Source: an uncultured Porphyromonadaceae bacterium
Lineage (GTDB): Bacteria; Bacteroidota; Bacteroidia; Bacteroidales; Muribaculaceae
Direction of reading: 5' to 3'
NCBI GenBank assembly: GCA_902470475.1
Contig: CABRGT010000078.1
Coordinates: 1-8,092, forward strand
DNA length: 8,092 bases
Within the stretch, counting starts at the first letter, position 1. Every line of letters begins with the position of its first letter. This document shows, piece by piece, positions 1 to 7,238 of this stretch. A program made the position numbers and the translations under genes. The notes below the pieces were generated by a model, which had not been told where the DNA came from, ran no database searches, and was given only the letters and a program-made list of their open reading frames with translations.

Positions 1-140
1 CTGCCGATACAGCCGCCGCCAAGGCTCTCGCAGCCGCCAAGGGCGATCCCGAGAAGGAGGCCAAGATCCGTGCCGCCCTCGAGAAAGCCGCAGCCCTCAA
101 AGCCCAGCGCGAAGCCGCCAAGGGCGCCAAACCCGAATAA
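1..140 (+). CDS. nuoI: C-terminal tail of probable NADH-quinone oxidoreductase subunit NuoI (5' truncated by window edge)
   Basis: An open frame enters from the left edge (first whole codon at position 3) and stops with TAA at 138-140, giving 45 residues. The visible part is very Ala- and Lys-rich (18 Ala, 8 Lys) with scattered Glu and Arg, and it looks like a charged single helix ending in GAKPE. None of the 4Fe-4S ferredoxin domain that defines NuoI is in view. The assignment therefore rests on position: this is the gene directly before nuoJ, 19 bases upstream, where nuoI normally sits. NuoI carries clusters N6a and N6b in the peripheral arm on the cytoplasmic side. Such a low-complexity tail is not part of the conserved NuoI core, so it is either a lineage-specific extension or evidence that a different gene lies here. 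The reading frame is secure and the identity is inferred. Confidence 0.6.
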   Translation, partial: ADTAAAKALAAAKGDPEKEAKIRAALEKAAALKAQREAAKGAKPE

Positions 141-159
141 TAAAAAACAATAAACCAAT

Positions 160-672
160 ATGGAATCAGTAGGAAGTATCATCTTGTATGTGATTGTCGC
201 CGCGGCGATGATCATCTTCTCGGTACTGGCCGTGACGACTCGCAAAATCCTGCGCGCCGCCACATACCTGCTCTTCACCCTCTTCGCTGCCGCTGTGGTC
301 TACTTCATGCTCGACTATCAGTTCCTCGGCGCAGTGCAGATAGCGGTGTACGCCGGCGGTATAGTGGTGCTGTTCGTGTTTGCGATCCTTCTGACGTCGC
401 ATCCGGGTCACAACTCGGAGCGCCTGGCGTCGAAGCGCCGCCTGCTGGGGCTTGTGGCCTCGGTGGCGATGCTCCTGCTCACGGGCTGGTCACTTCTCTT
501 ACGCTGCAATTTCTTCACGGCCAAGCCGGCCGCCGACATGCCTACGATGCATACCATCGGCCAGGCCATGATGGGTACGGGCGAAGGTCAGTATCTCTTG
601 CCTTTCGAGGCTGTCAGCGTATTGTTGCTCGCATGTATAATCGGCGGTATCGTTGTCGCCCGCAAACGTTGA
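160..672 (+). CDS. nuoJ: NADH-quinone oxidoreductase subunit J
   Basis: This 170-residue membrane protein, with about five hydrophobic helices, is the NuoJ/ND6 subunit of complex I. NuoJ lies in the membrane arm between the quinone-site subunit NuoH and the antiporter-like subunits, and it helps couple quinone chemistry to proton pumping. The family hallmark is the third helix, around residues 57-79, with the Gly-rich core YAGGIVVLFVF at 64-74; this region forms the pi-bulge in known structures. The C-terminal helix (about 149-167) is preceded by LLPFE with Glu150, also typical. A cytoplasmic or periplasmic loop at about 80-95 is rich in charged residues. Length is close to the E. coli protein. 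The ATG at 160 follows an A-rich leader with no clear Shine-Dalgarno sequence. The stop lies 4 bases before nuoK, which implies translational coupling. Confidence 0.95.
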   Translation: MESVGSIILYVIVAAAMIIFSVLAVTTRKILRAATYLLFTLFAAAVVYFMLDYQFLGAVQIAVYAGGIVVLFVFAILLTSHPGHNSERLASKRRLLGLVASVAMLLLTGWSLLLRCNFFTAKPAADMPTMHTIGQAMMGTGEGQYLLPFEAVSVLLLACIIGGIVVARKR

Positions 673-676
673 CACT

Positions 677-988
677 ATGGAATTGACAGCTGTTTACTAC
701 CTTGTTCCGTCGCTGATAATGTTCTGCTGCGGACTCTACGGTTTCCTCACCCGTCGCAATATGATCGCGATGCTGGTGTCGCTCGAACTGATGCTCAATG
801 CCGTAGACATGAACTTTGTGATATTCAACCGCTTCCTTTTCCCGGACCAGATGGAGGGCATGATGTTCACGCTCTTCGCCATTGCCATCGCGGCCGCCGA
901 GACGGCCCTGGCCATCGCCATCATCATCAATGTGTTCCGTTCGGTTCACAATGTCGATGTGAGGGAGCTTAACCAAATGAAATTCTGA
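677..988 (+). CDS. nuoK: NADH-quinone oxidoreductase subunit K
   Basis: This 103-residue, three-helix protein is NuoK/ND4L, which sits between NuoJ and NuoN in the membrane arm and carries part of the polar axis used for proton transfer. Both key acidic residues are visible: Glu37 in MLVSLELMLNAV and Glu75 in AIAAAETALAIAI, matching the two essential membrane glutamates of E. coli NuoK (Glu36 and Glu72). I chose the ATG at 677. The frame is open back to a TTG at 653, but that start would overlap the end of nuoJ and add eight residues not expected in a family of about 100 residues. The nuoJ stop is 4 bases upstream and nuoL starts 5 bases downstream, so J, K and L are almost certainly translated from one message. 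Confidence 0.96.
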   Translation: MELTAVYYLVPSLIMFCCGLYGFLTRRNMIAMLVSLELMLNAVDMNFVIFNRFLFPDQMEGMMFTLFAIAIAAAETALAIAIIINVFRSVHNVDVRELNQMKF

Positions 989-993
989 CCGAC

Positions 994-3003
994 ATGAGCC
1001 CTACGATACCTATATTAATACTGGCGATACCCCTGTTCATGTTCATCTTCCTGGGCCTGTGCGGCAAGAAGATGAGCCACCCGCTGGCCGGTACGCTCGG
1101 TACGCTCGGCATGGGCACGGTGCTCGTGCTGGCCTATTACACGGCTTTCACCTATTTCTTCGGCGGTGATCCGCAGTTCATCACTGAGGCAGGCGAGCGC
1201 CTGCAGCATGTGGTGTTCAACCAGACCTGGCTGCAGTTCACCGATAAGCTTGTCATAAGCCTCGGCTTCTTCCTCGATCCGATCTCGGCCATGATGCTGG
1301 TGGTGATCACAACCATCTCGTTCATGGTGCACCTCTACAGCCTCGGTTACATGCGCGACCATCACGGCGTGTATGAAAAAGGCTTCCAGCGTTTCTACGC
1401 CTTCCTGTCGCTGTTCAGCTTCTCGATGCTCGGCCTGGTCGTTGCGACCAACATCTTCCAGATGTACATTTTCTGGGAGCTCGTGGGTGCGTCGTCGTAC
1501 CTGCTGATCGGCTTCTACTACACAAAGCCCTCGGCAGTGTCGGCCTCGAAGAAGGCATTCATCGTGACCCGCTTCGCCGACCTCGGCTTCCTGATCGGTA
1601 TCCTCGTGCTGTCGTACTACACAGGCACCTTTACCTTCACCGACCTTACGTCGGTGCCTGTTGAAGGCCTGGCCGATACATTCCGCGTCGATCTGTCCAC
1701 TCCCGAAAAGGTGCTCGGCATCTTCCAGGGCAGCGCAGCCCCGATGTTCATGGGTGCTTCGGTGCTTACATGGGCGCTCGTGCTCATCTTCATGGGCGGC
1801 ATGGGTAAGTCGGCGATGATGCCGCTCCACATCTGGCTGCCCGACGCAATGGAAGGCCCGACCCCCGTGTCGGCCCTGATCCACGCCGCAACCATGGTCG
1901 TGGCCGGTGTATATCTGGTCGCACGCCTCTTCCCGCTCTTCCTCATGGAGGACAGCGCCCTGGTGATCGTCACCGTCGTCGGGGCCATCACGGCATTCTA
2001 TGCCGCTATGGTCGCCTGCGCGCAGATCGACATCAAGCGCGTGCTCGCTTTCTCGACCATCTCGCAGATCGCATTCATGATGGTGGCCCTGGGCGTCGCC
2101 CGTCCCGAGCATCATGAAGGCCTCGGCTACATGGCCTCGATGTTCCACCTGTTCACTCACGCAATGTTCAAGGCCCTGCTCTTCCTCGGCGCCGGCGCTC
2201 TGATCCACGCTATCGGATCGAACGACTACACCGCCATGCACGGCCTGCGCAAATACATGCCCATCACTCACTGGACGTTCCTGATCGGCTGTCTCGCCAT
2301 CGCAGGCATCATTCCCTTCTCGGGCTTCTTCTCGAAGGACGAGATCCTGAGCGCATGCGGCAATTACAGCACTCTGGTCTACATCTGGATGTCGCTTGTG
2401 GCAGGTCTCACCGCCTTCTACATGTTCCGCCTCTACTACCTTATCTTCTGGTGGAAAGAACACGAGACTCCTGCCGGACACCATGCCCCCCACGATCAGC
2501 CCTGGACCATGTCGCTGCCGCTGATCATTCTTGCAGCCGTGTCGTGCGTGGCCGGTTTCATCCCCTTCGGCAAACTTGTAAGCTGGAACGGCGAGCCCTA
2601 CGACTTCATGGCACACTTCGACTGGGGCGTGGCATCGATCAGCCTCGCTGTGGCTGTCATCGCCATCATCCTGGCCACTGTGATGTACCGCAAGGAGAAC
2701 GATCTTCCCGCCAAGTTCAAGCGCGCCGTGCCGGCCCTGTGGGACTGGTGCTACCACCGCTTCTACTGGGATGAGCTCTACATGTTCATCACTCACAAGA
2801 TCATCTTCAACTGCGTCTGCCGCCCGCTGGCCTGGTTCGACCGCCACATCATCGACGGCACGATGGATTCGTTCGCCATCATCACCAACAAGGCCTCCAA
2901 CGCCATCAGGCCCCTGCAGTCGGGCCAGGTTCAGATGTATGTCTGGATCTATATCGTGGGAGTCCTGCTGCTCGGCGGCGTCACAATCCTTTGCCTGATG
3001 TAA
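994..3003 (+). CDS. nuoL: NADH-quinone oxidoreductase subunit L
   Basis: This 669-residue protein is NuoL/ND5, the most distal antiporter-like proton channel of complex I. The core residues are present: Glu162 in FWELVG (E. coli Glu144), Lys272 in GKSAMMPLH (Lys229), His297 in SALIHAAT (His254), Lys348 in DIKRVLAFS, Lys393 in THAMFKALL, and Lys448-Asp449 in GFFSKDE (Lys399-Asp400). After the antiporter core, a polar stretch at about 566-640 fits the lateral amphipathic helix that runs along the membrane arm. It is followed by the family motif RPLQSGQVQMYVW and a last transmembrane helix at about 648-668. The protein is longer than E. coli NuoL (613). The Glu-to-Lys distance is 110 residues against 85 in E. 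coli, showing an insertion at about residues 211-250, in the loop between helices 6 and 7. A short His-rich loop lies at 490-500. The ATG at 994 is 5 bases after nuoK. Confidence 0.97.
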   Translation: MSPTIPILILAIPLFMFIFLGLCGKKMSHPLAGTLGTLGMGTVLVLAYYTAFTYFFGGDPQFITEAGERLQHVVFNQTWLQFTDKLVISLGFFLDPISAMMLVVITTISFMVHLYSLGYMRDHHGVYEKGFQRFYAFLSLFSFSMLGLVVATNIFQMYIFWELVGASSYLLIGFYYTKPSAVSASKKAFIVTRFADLGFLIGILVLSYYTGTFTFTDLTSVPVEGLADTFRVDLSTPEKVLGIFQGSAAPMFMGASVLTWALVLIFMGGMGKSAMMPLHIWLPDAMEGPTPVSALIHAATMVVAGVYLVARLFPLFLMEDSALVIVTVVGAITAFYAAMVACAQIDIKRVLAFSTISQIAFMMVALGVARPEHHEGLGYMASMFHLFTHAMFKALLFLGAGALIHAIGSNDYTAMHGLRKYMPITHWTFLIGCLAIAGIIPFSGFFSKDEILSACGNYSTLVYIWMSLVAGLTAFYMFRLYYLIFWWKEHETPAGHHAPHDQPWTMSLPLIILAAVSCVAGFIPFGKLVSWNGEPYDFMAHFDWGVASISLAVAVIAIILATVMYRKENDLPAKFKRAVPALWDWCYHRFYWDELYMFITHKIIFNCVCRPLAWFDRHIIDGTMDSFAIITNKASNAIRPLQSGQVQMYVWIYIVGVLLLGGVTILCLM

Positions 3004-3043
3004 TCAATCAAGTGCCAATCATCCCGGAAAAAAGTAATAAGCT

Positions 3044-4606
3044 ATGTTTTCAAATATATTAATCTACTTTGTAATCATCCCGCTGGTGATGCTGGGCGCT
3101 CTGGCCCTGTGCCGGAACATCAAGCAGATCAGAGCGGTGGCTGTCGTAGGTTCGCTGGGCCTGATAGCGCTCTCCGTAGTGCTGCTGGTGCAGTACCTGG
3201 GCCTGCGTGCCATCGAATCGGAGGCCATCGCCGCCTCTGAAGGCGCGCTGACGGCCGCCCCGATGCTCTTCGTCGATTCGTGGACCTGGTTTGCTCCGCT
3301 CAACATCCACCTCGCGGTCGGTGTCGACGGTATTTCAGTGGCTATGCTGCTGCTGTCGTCGATCATAGTGTTCGCAGGCTCGTTCGCCTCGTGGACCATC
3401 GCCCAGCCCAAGGAATTCTTCCTGTGGCTGATCCTGCTCAGCACCGGTGTGTTCGGATTCTTCATCTCGATCGACCTCTTCACGATGTTCATGTTCTATG
3501 AGGTCGCCCTCATCCCGATGTACCTTCTGATCGGTGTATGGGGCTCGGGCAACAAGAACTACTCCGCCATGAAGCTTACCCTGATGCTGATGGGCGGCTC
3601 GGCATTCCTGATGCTCGGCCTCATCGGTATCTACTATCACTCGGCTCCCGAAGGCGGACAGCTCACATGGAACCTGCTCGACATCGTGCACAACGCCGCC
3701 ATCCCCCACGGCTGGCAGTCGTTCCTCTTCCCGATGACCTTTGTCGGCTTCGGTGTGCTGGGCGCCATGTTCCCCTTCCACACCTGGTCGCCCGACGGCC
3801 ATGCCTCGGCCCCCACGGCTGTGTCGATGCTCCACGCAGGCGTGCTGATGAAGCTCGGCGGCTACGGATGCTTCCGCGTCGCCATCTACACGATGCCGCA
3901 GGCAGCCCACGAGCTGTCGTGGATCTTCCTGATCCTGACCGGTATCTCGGTAGTCTACGGCGCCTTCTGCGCATGCGTGAAGACCGACCTCAAGTACATC
4001 AACGCATATTCATCTGTAAGCCACTGTGGCCTGGTGCTCTTCGCCATCCTGATGCTGAACGAGACGGCCATGACCGGCGCCATCATGCAGATGCTCTCGC
4101 ACGGTCTGATGACGGCTCTGTTCTTCGCCCTGATCGGTATGATCTACGGCCGCACACACACCCGCGAGATTACCAAGATGGGCGGTCTGATGCAGATAAT
4201 GCCTTACCTCTCGGTATGCTATGTCATTGCCGGTATGGCCTCGCTGGGTCTGCCCGGTCTGAGCGGCTTTGTGGCTGAGATGACCGTATTCGTCGGTTCG
4301 TTCAAGGCCGGTATGGCCGATTACCTCGCCGGGGCCGGCTCGCTCCGTCTGGTATTCACGCTCATCGCCTGCTGCTCGATCGTGATTACCGCGGTCTATA
4401 TCCTCCGCGTGGTCGGCAAGCTGCTCTTCGGTCCCGTTCAGGACGACCATCACCGCAGCCTCACCGACGCTACCTGGTGGGAACGCCTCTCGACCGTGAC
4501 GCTCATCGTGTGTGTCGCCGCCATCGGCTGCTTCCCCAACTTCTTCAATAAACTGATCAACTTCACCTTCTCGCCGGACATCTTCGCCGTGCTGGGCATG
4601 AAATAA
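3044..4606 (+). CDS. nuoM: NADH-quinone oxidoreductase subunit M
   Basis: This 520-residue protein with about 14 membrane helices is NuoM/ND4, the middle antiporter-like subunit of complex I. Conserved features include Glu153 in FYEVALIPMYLLIG (E. coli Glu144), the broken helix with PFHTWSPDGH (244-253), Lys270 in AGVLMKLGGYG (Lys265), Lys317 and His327 in the DLKYINAYSSVSH segment, His353 in LSHGLM, and Glu412 in GLSGFVAEM (Glu407). One thing is odd. The TM7 lysine corresponding to E. coli Lys234, normally a few residues before PxHxW, is replaced by Leu239, and there is no lysine at all between residues 178 and 269. The reading frame is otherwise intact, so this is not a frameshift. The gene lies 40 bases after nuoL, the widest gap in the operon, with an A-rich GGAAAAAAG at 3026-3034 as the only ribosome-binding candidate. 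Confidence 0.96.
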   Translation: MFSNILIYFVIIPLVMLGALALCRNIKQIRAVAVVGSLGLIALSVVLLVQYLGLRAIESEAIAASEGALTAAPMLFVDSWTWFAPLNIHLAVGVDGISVAMLLLSSIIVFAGSFASWTIAQPKEFFLWLILLSTGVFGFFISIDLFTMFMFYEVALIPMYLLIGVWGSGNKNYSAMKLTLMLMGGSAFLMLGLIGIYYHSAPEGGQLTWNLLDIVHNAAIPHGWQSFLFPMTFVGFGVLGAMFPFHTWSPDGHASAPTAVSMLHAGVLMKLGGYGCFRVAIYTMPQAAHELSWIFLILTGISVVYGAFCACVKTDLKYINAYSSVSHCGLVLFAILMLNETAMTGAIMQMLSHGLMTALFFALIGMIYGRTHTREITKMGGLMQIMPYLSVCYVIAGMASLGLPGLSGFVAEMTVFVGSFKAGMADYLAGAGSLRLVFTLIACCSIVITAVYILRVVGKLLFGPVQDDHHRSLTDATWWERLSTVTLIVCVAAIGCFPNFFNKLINFTFSPDIFAVLGMK

Positions 4607-4622
4607 ATAAGAAAGTCAAGCA

Positions 4623-6101
4623 ATGGATTACTCACAATTTTTAGCAATGAAACAGGAGCTGGCCGTGCTGGTCATCTTCCTGCTGGTGTTCCTTTACGAC
4701 TTGTTCATGCCGCGCAAGGCGCAGAAGGGTCTGCCCGCCTTCACAGCCGTGCTGATGCTGGCGGCGACCGTCTGCGGATGTCTGGGATGCTGCCTGGGCG
4801 TCACGGCCGACACCGTGGCATTCTCCGGCATGTATGAGACATCGCCTGTGGTGGCGGCAATCAAGAATATCCTCAACATCTGTATGGTCATCGTGCTGAT
4901 TCAGTCGGCCAAGTGGGCCAACAGCGAGCAGATGACCATGCGCCGCGGTGAATTCTACGAACTGCTGATGGTGACCCTCTTCGGCATGTACCTGATGGTA
5001 TCGGCCCGTCACTTCCTGGTGTTCATCATCGGTCTCGAATGCGCTTCGCTGCCCCTTGCCGCCATGGTGGCTTTCGACAAGAACCGCTACGAGAGCCATG
5101 AGGCAGCCGTGAAATATATGCTCACCGCCGTATTCTCCTCGGCCGTGTTCATGATGGGTCTCTCGTTTGTCTACGGCCTTTCGGGCTCGCTCTACTTCAG
5201 CAAGATCTATCTTGCCCTGTACGGACACAACTCCATGCTGCTCGTGATGGCTCTCGCGTTCGTGATCGCAGGCATCGGCTTCAAGCTCTCGCTTGTGCCC
5301 TTCCACCTTTGGACAGCCGACGTCTACCAGGGAGCGCCCACTCCGGTTACCTCCTATCTGTCGGTGATCTCGAAGGGCTCGGCCGCATTCGCCTTCATGG
5401 TGATTCTCTGCCAGGTGTTCGGCTCGTTCTACAGCCACGTCTGGGAGTGGATGCTCTACGCGCTGATCATTCTCACGATCACCGTCGGCAACCTCTTCGC
5501 CATCCGCCAGCGTAACATGAAGCGCTTCCTTGCTTTCTCGTCCGTGTCGCAGGCCGGCTACATCATGCTCGGCATCATCGCCTACAACACTCTCGGTGTA
5601 GCAGCCATGATGTTCTACATTCTGGTCTACATCTTCTCGAACCTCGGCGCCTTCGGCGTCATCGGCTCGATCGAGAACGCCACCGGAAAAGTCTCGATGG
5701 ACGACTACCGCGGCCTCTACAAGACCAATCCGCGCCTGGCGTTCACCATGATGCTCGCAATGTTCTCGCTTGCGGGTATCCCGCCGTTCGCAGGCTTCTT
5801 CTCGAAGTTCTTCATCTTCACCGGTGCCCTGCAGGGAGCGAGCGTAGCCATCTACGTGCTTGTGCTCATCGCGTTGATCAACACTATCGTGTCGCTCTAC
5901 TACTATCTGCTGGTAGTGAAAGCCATGTTCATCAGCGAGGAAGAGTGCGTCATTCCCGCCTACCGGTCCTCGTGCGGCGAACGCCTCGGCATGTGGATCG
6001 CCGTCGCCGGCATCATCTTCCTGGGTCTTGTAAGCCCCGTTTACGACACCCTCATCGAGATTGCCTCCAACAGCGAATTAGGCATGTTCTTCATCCGATA
6101 A
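4623..6101 (+). CDS. nuoN: NADH-quinone oxidoreductase subunit N
   Basis: This 492-residue, roughly 14-helix protein is NuoN/ND2, the antiporter-like subunit closest to NuoK. The expected charged residues are all present: Glu139 in GLECASLP (E. coli Glu133), Lys164 in AAVKYML (Lys158), Lys221 in GFKLSLVPFHLW (Lys217), Lys251 in ISKGSAA (Lys247), Lys300 in NMKRFLAFSSVSQ, and Lys395 in GFFSKFF (Lys395). The broken-helix motif reads HLWTADVYQGAPT, with Ala232 where E. coli has Pro. Length matches the family (E. coli 485). The ATG at 4623 lies 16 bases after the nuoM stop, with GAAAG at 4611-4615 as a weak ribosome-binding candidate. It is the last gene of the operon and is followed by a strong intrinsic terminator. 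Confidence 0.96.
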   Translation: MDYSQFLAMKQELAVLVIFLLVFLYDLFMPRKAQKGLPAFTAVLMLAATVCGCLGCCLGVTADTVAFSGMYETSPVVAAIKNILNICMVIVLIQSAKWANSEQMTMRRGEFYELLMVTLFGMYLMVSARHFLVFIIGLECASLPLAAMVAFDKNRYESHEAAVKYMLTAVFSSAVFMMGLSFVYGLSGSLYFSKIYLALYGHNSMLLVMALAFVIAGIGFKLSLVPFHLWTADVYQGAPTPVTSYLSVISKGSAAFAFMVILCQVFGSFYSHVWEWMLYALIILTITVGNLFAIRQRNMKRFLAFSSVSQAGYIMLGIIAYNTLGVAAMMFYILVYIFSNLGAFGVIGSIENATGKVSMDDYRGLYKTNPRLAFTMMLAMFSLAGIPPFAGFFSKFFIFTGALQGASVAIYVLVLIALINTIVSLYYYLLVVKAMFISEEECVIPAYRSSCGERLGMWIAVAGIIFLGLVSPVYDTLIEIASNSELGMFFIR

Positions 6102-6126
6102 AGAATTATCACCCTATAACTGGAAG

Positions 6127-6164
6127 GCGCCGCCGCGGGATTTCGTCCGCGGCGGCGCTGTTTT
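6127..6164 (+). terminator. Rho-independent terminator of the nuo operon
   Basis: A perfect 12-bp inverted repeat, GCGCCGCCGCGG at 6127-6138 and CCGCGGCGGCGC at 6147-6158, encloses an 8-base loop. After two bases (TG) it runs into TTTT at 6161-6164, then GT. It begins 25 bases after the nuoN stop. Read in the other direction, the hairpin is followed by a mixed sequence without a T-tract, so it should act mainly on + strand transcription. It would also shield the convergent transporter gene from read-through. Confidence 0.9.
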
Positions 6165-6182
6165 GTATCCGCATGCGGTTTA

Positions 6183-7136
6183 TTACCGGCTGTTCGTCCC
6201 GGCAGGCCTGCGCCGCGCCTTGCCGAGGTTGGTAAGCACCATTCCGGCAATGATCACTCCCATGGCCACGAGCTGTATCGGAATGATATGCGTTATACCC
6301 ATTATCACCGATGCGACGGCTGCAACAACCGGAACCAGGTACTGGTATATCGACACCAGTTCGCTGCCGATGAGCTTGTCGGCCGGCGCTATCAGGAAAT
6401 ACGACAGAAAAGTCGGGCACAGCAGTATGAAGGCTATTCCTATCCATGGCATCGTGCCCGGATGGCCTGCGATCAGATTGGAGTGGATCAGCTGCGGCAC
6501 GAGCAGCAGGGCCGGGAGTGCCGCGAACAGAAACACCCAGCGCAGCGTCGACAGCGGGCGGTACTTGCGGCTCGGTCCTTCCATCACCACGAGGTAGAAC
6601 GCATAGCAGATCGTCGATGCAAGCGCCAGCATCTCACCCAGCAGATTGTGCGTGCCGCTGCCTGAGTGCTCTACGATTATGACCAGCACAGCCCCTCCGA
6701 ACGATGCCACAATTCCCGCGTACTCAAGCAGAGTAGGCCGCGCACGCTGGAAAATGATGTGATACAGCACCACGAACACCGGCGGCAGAGTCATGATGAT
6801 CGACACGTCGATCGGGTCGGCGTAGCGCAGCGACATATTGAACAGGTACATGAACGAGAACAGCCCCACCGCTCCGCCAAGCACGAGGCGCAGCCAGTCG
6901 CCGTTCTCGATCCGCTCGGTCCTGATGAAAAGCGACGCCAGCCACATCAGCACGCAGCCGCCGATCAGTCGCACGGCCGTCACGGCGTCGGCCGACATCC
7001 AGCGTGGCACAAGTTCCTTCACTACCGGAATGTTGACACCGAAAAATATGGTGGCAAGAAGTATGCAGCCGTTGCCCACGATCATGTTTCGTACCATCCG
7101 GGCTTTGTCGGGCTGCGTTAAGTTATTTTCAGGCAT
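6183..7136 (-). CDS. EamA/DMT-superfamily transporter
   Basis: This 317-residue protein has about ten hydrophobic helices arranged as two EamA repeats, roughly residues 20-153 and 166-304. That is the architecture of the drug/metabolite transporter superfamily of the inner membrane. Family-like stretches are SLRYADPIDVSIIMTLPPVF (102-121) in the first repeat and VSIYQYLVPVVAAVAS (261-276) in the second. The protein ends with a basic tail, KARRRPAGTNSR. Family members export amino acids, purines or drugs, or move sugars; nothing here identifies the substrate. I chose the ATG at 7136. A GTG two codons further out (7142) and an internal ATG at 7097 are alternatives, the latter removing only a polar N-terminal segment. 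The gene faces the nuo operon tail to tail and diverges from the dihydrouridine synthase gene, so it is probably transcribed alone. Confidence 0.9.
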   Translation of the reverse strand: MPENNLTQPDKARMVRNMIVGNGCILLATIFFGVNIPVVKELVPRWMSADAVTAVRLIGGCVLMWLASLFIRTERIENGDWLRLVLGGAVGLFSFMYLFNMSLRYADPIDVSIIMTLPPVFVVLYHIIFQRARPTLLEYAGIVASFGGAVLVIIVEHSGSGTHNLLGEMLALASTICYAFYLVVMEGPSRKYRPLSTLRWVFLFAALPALLLVPQLIHSNLIAGHPGTMPWIGIAFILLCPTFLSYFLIAPADKLIGSELVSIYQYLVPVVAAVASVIMGITHIIPIQLVAMGVIIAGMVLTNLGKARRRPAGTNSR

Positions 7137-7205
7137 AATCACAGAATTCTTTGTTTCCGGTTATTATAACACTGTGGATGTGGGGTAAGTTTGGCGCGGA
7201 ATGCT

Positions 7206-7213
7206 TAACTTTG
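7206..7213 (+). promoter_or_regulatory. Bacteroidetes-type -7 promoter element for the dus gene
   Basis: TAACTTTG at 7206-7213, followed by C, matches the Bacteroidetes primary sigma factor -7 consensus TAnnTTTG and lies 25 bases before the ATG at 7239. Transcription would start near 7219 and leave a leader of about 20 bases. A second match, TAAGTTTG, lies 20 bases upstream at 7186-7193. No good -33 TTTG is found at the usual spacing for either element, so this promoter rests on the -7 match and its location. Confidence 0.5.
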
Positions 7214-7238
7214 CACGGATTCCCCGCCTTACACTGAC

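Noticed and set aside
653..676. TTG at 653 as an upstream start for nuoK
   Set aside because: It overlaps the end of nuoJ and adds eight residues not typical of the family; the ATG at 677 gives the normal length of about 100 residues.
1090..1109. Tandem GGTACGCTC repeat within nuoL, encoding GTLGTLG
   Set aside because: Only two short in-frame copies in a Gly/Leu-rich membrane segment; nothing suggests a functional repeat.
1015..2847. A 610-codon open frame on the - strand opposite nuoL
   Set aside because: Its translation is rich in His, Glu and Asp with no hydrophobic core or recognisable domain, and it lies entirely opposite a well-conserved gene. Biased codon use in a GC-rich gene explains the lack of stops.
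4641..5438. A 265-codon open frame on the - strand opposite nuoN, and a similar one opposite nuoM (3335-3910)
   Set aside because: Same composition artefact as opposite nuoL: polar, His/Glu-rich translations mirroring hydrophobic membrane codons on the other strand.
7163..7168. TATAAT on the - strand as a promoter for the EamA transporter gene
   Set aside because: The match is to the E. coli-type -10, not the Bacteroidetes consensus, and no suitable upstream box was found; it could be chance in an AT-rich patch.
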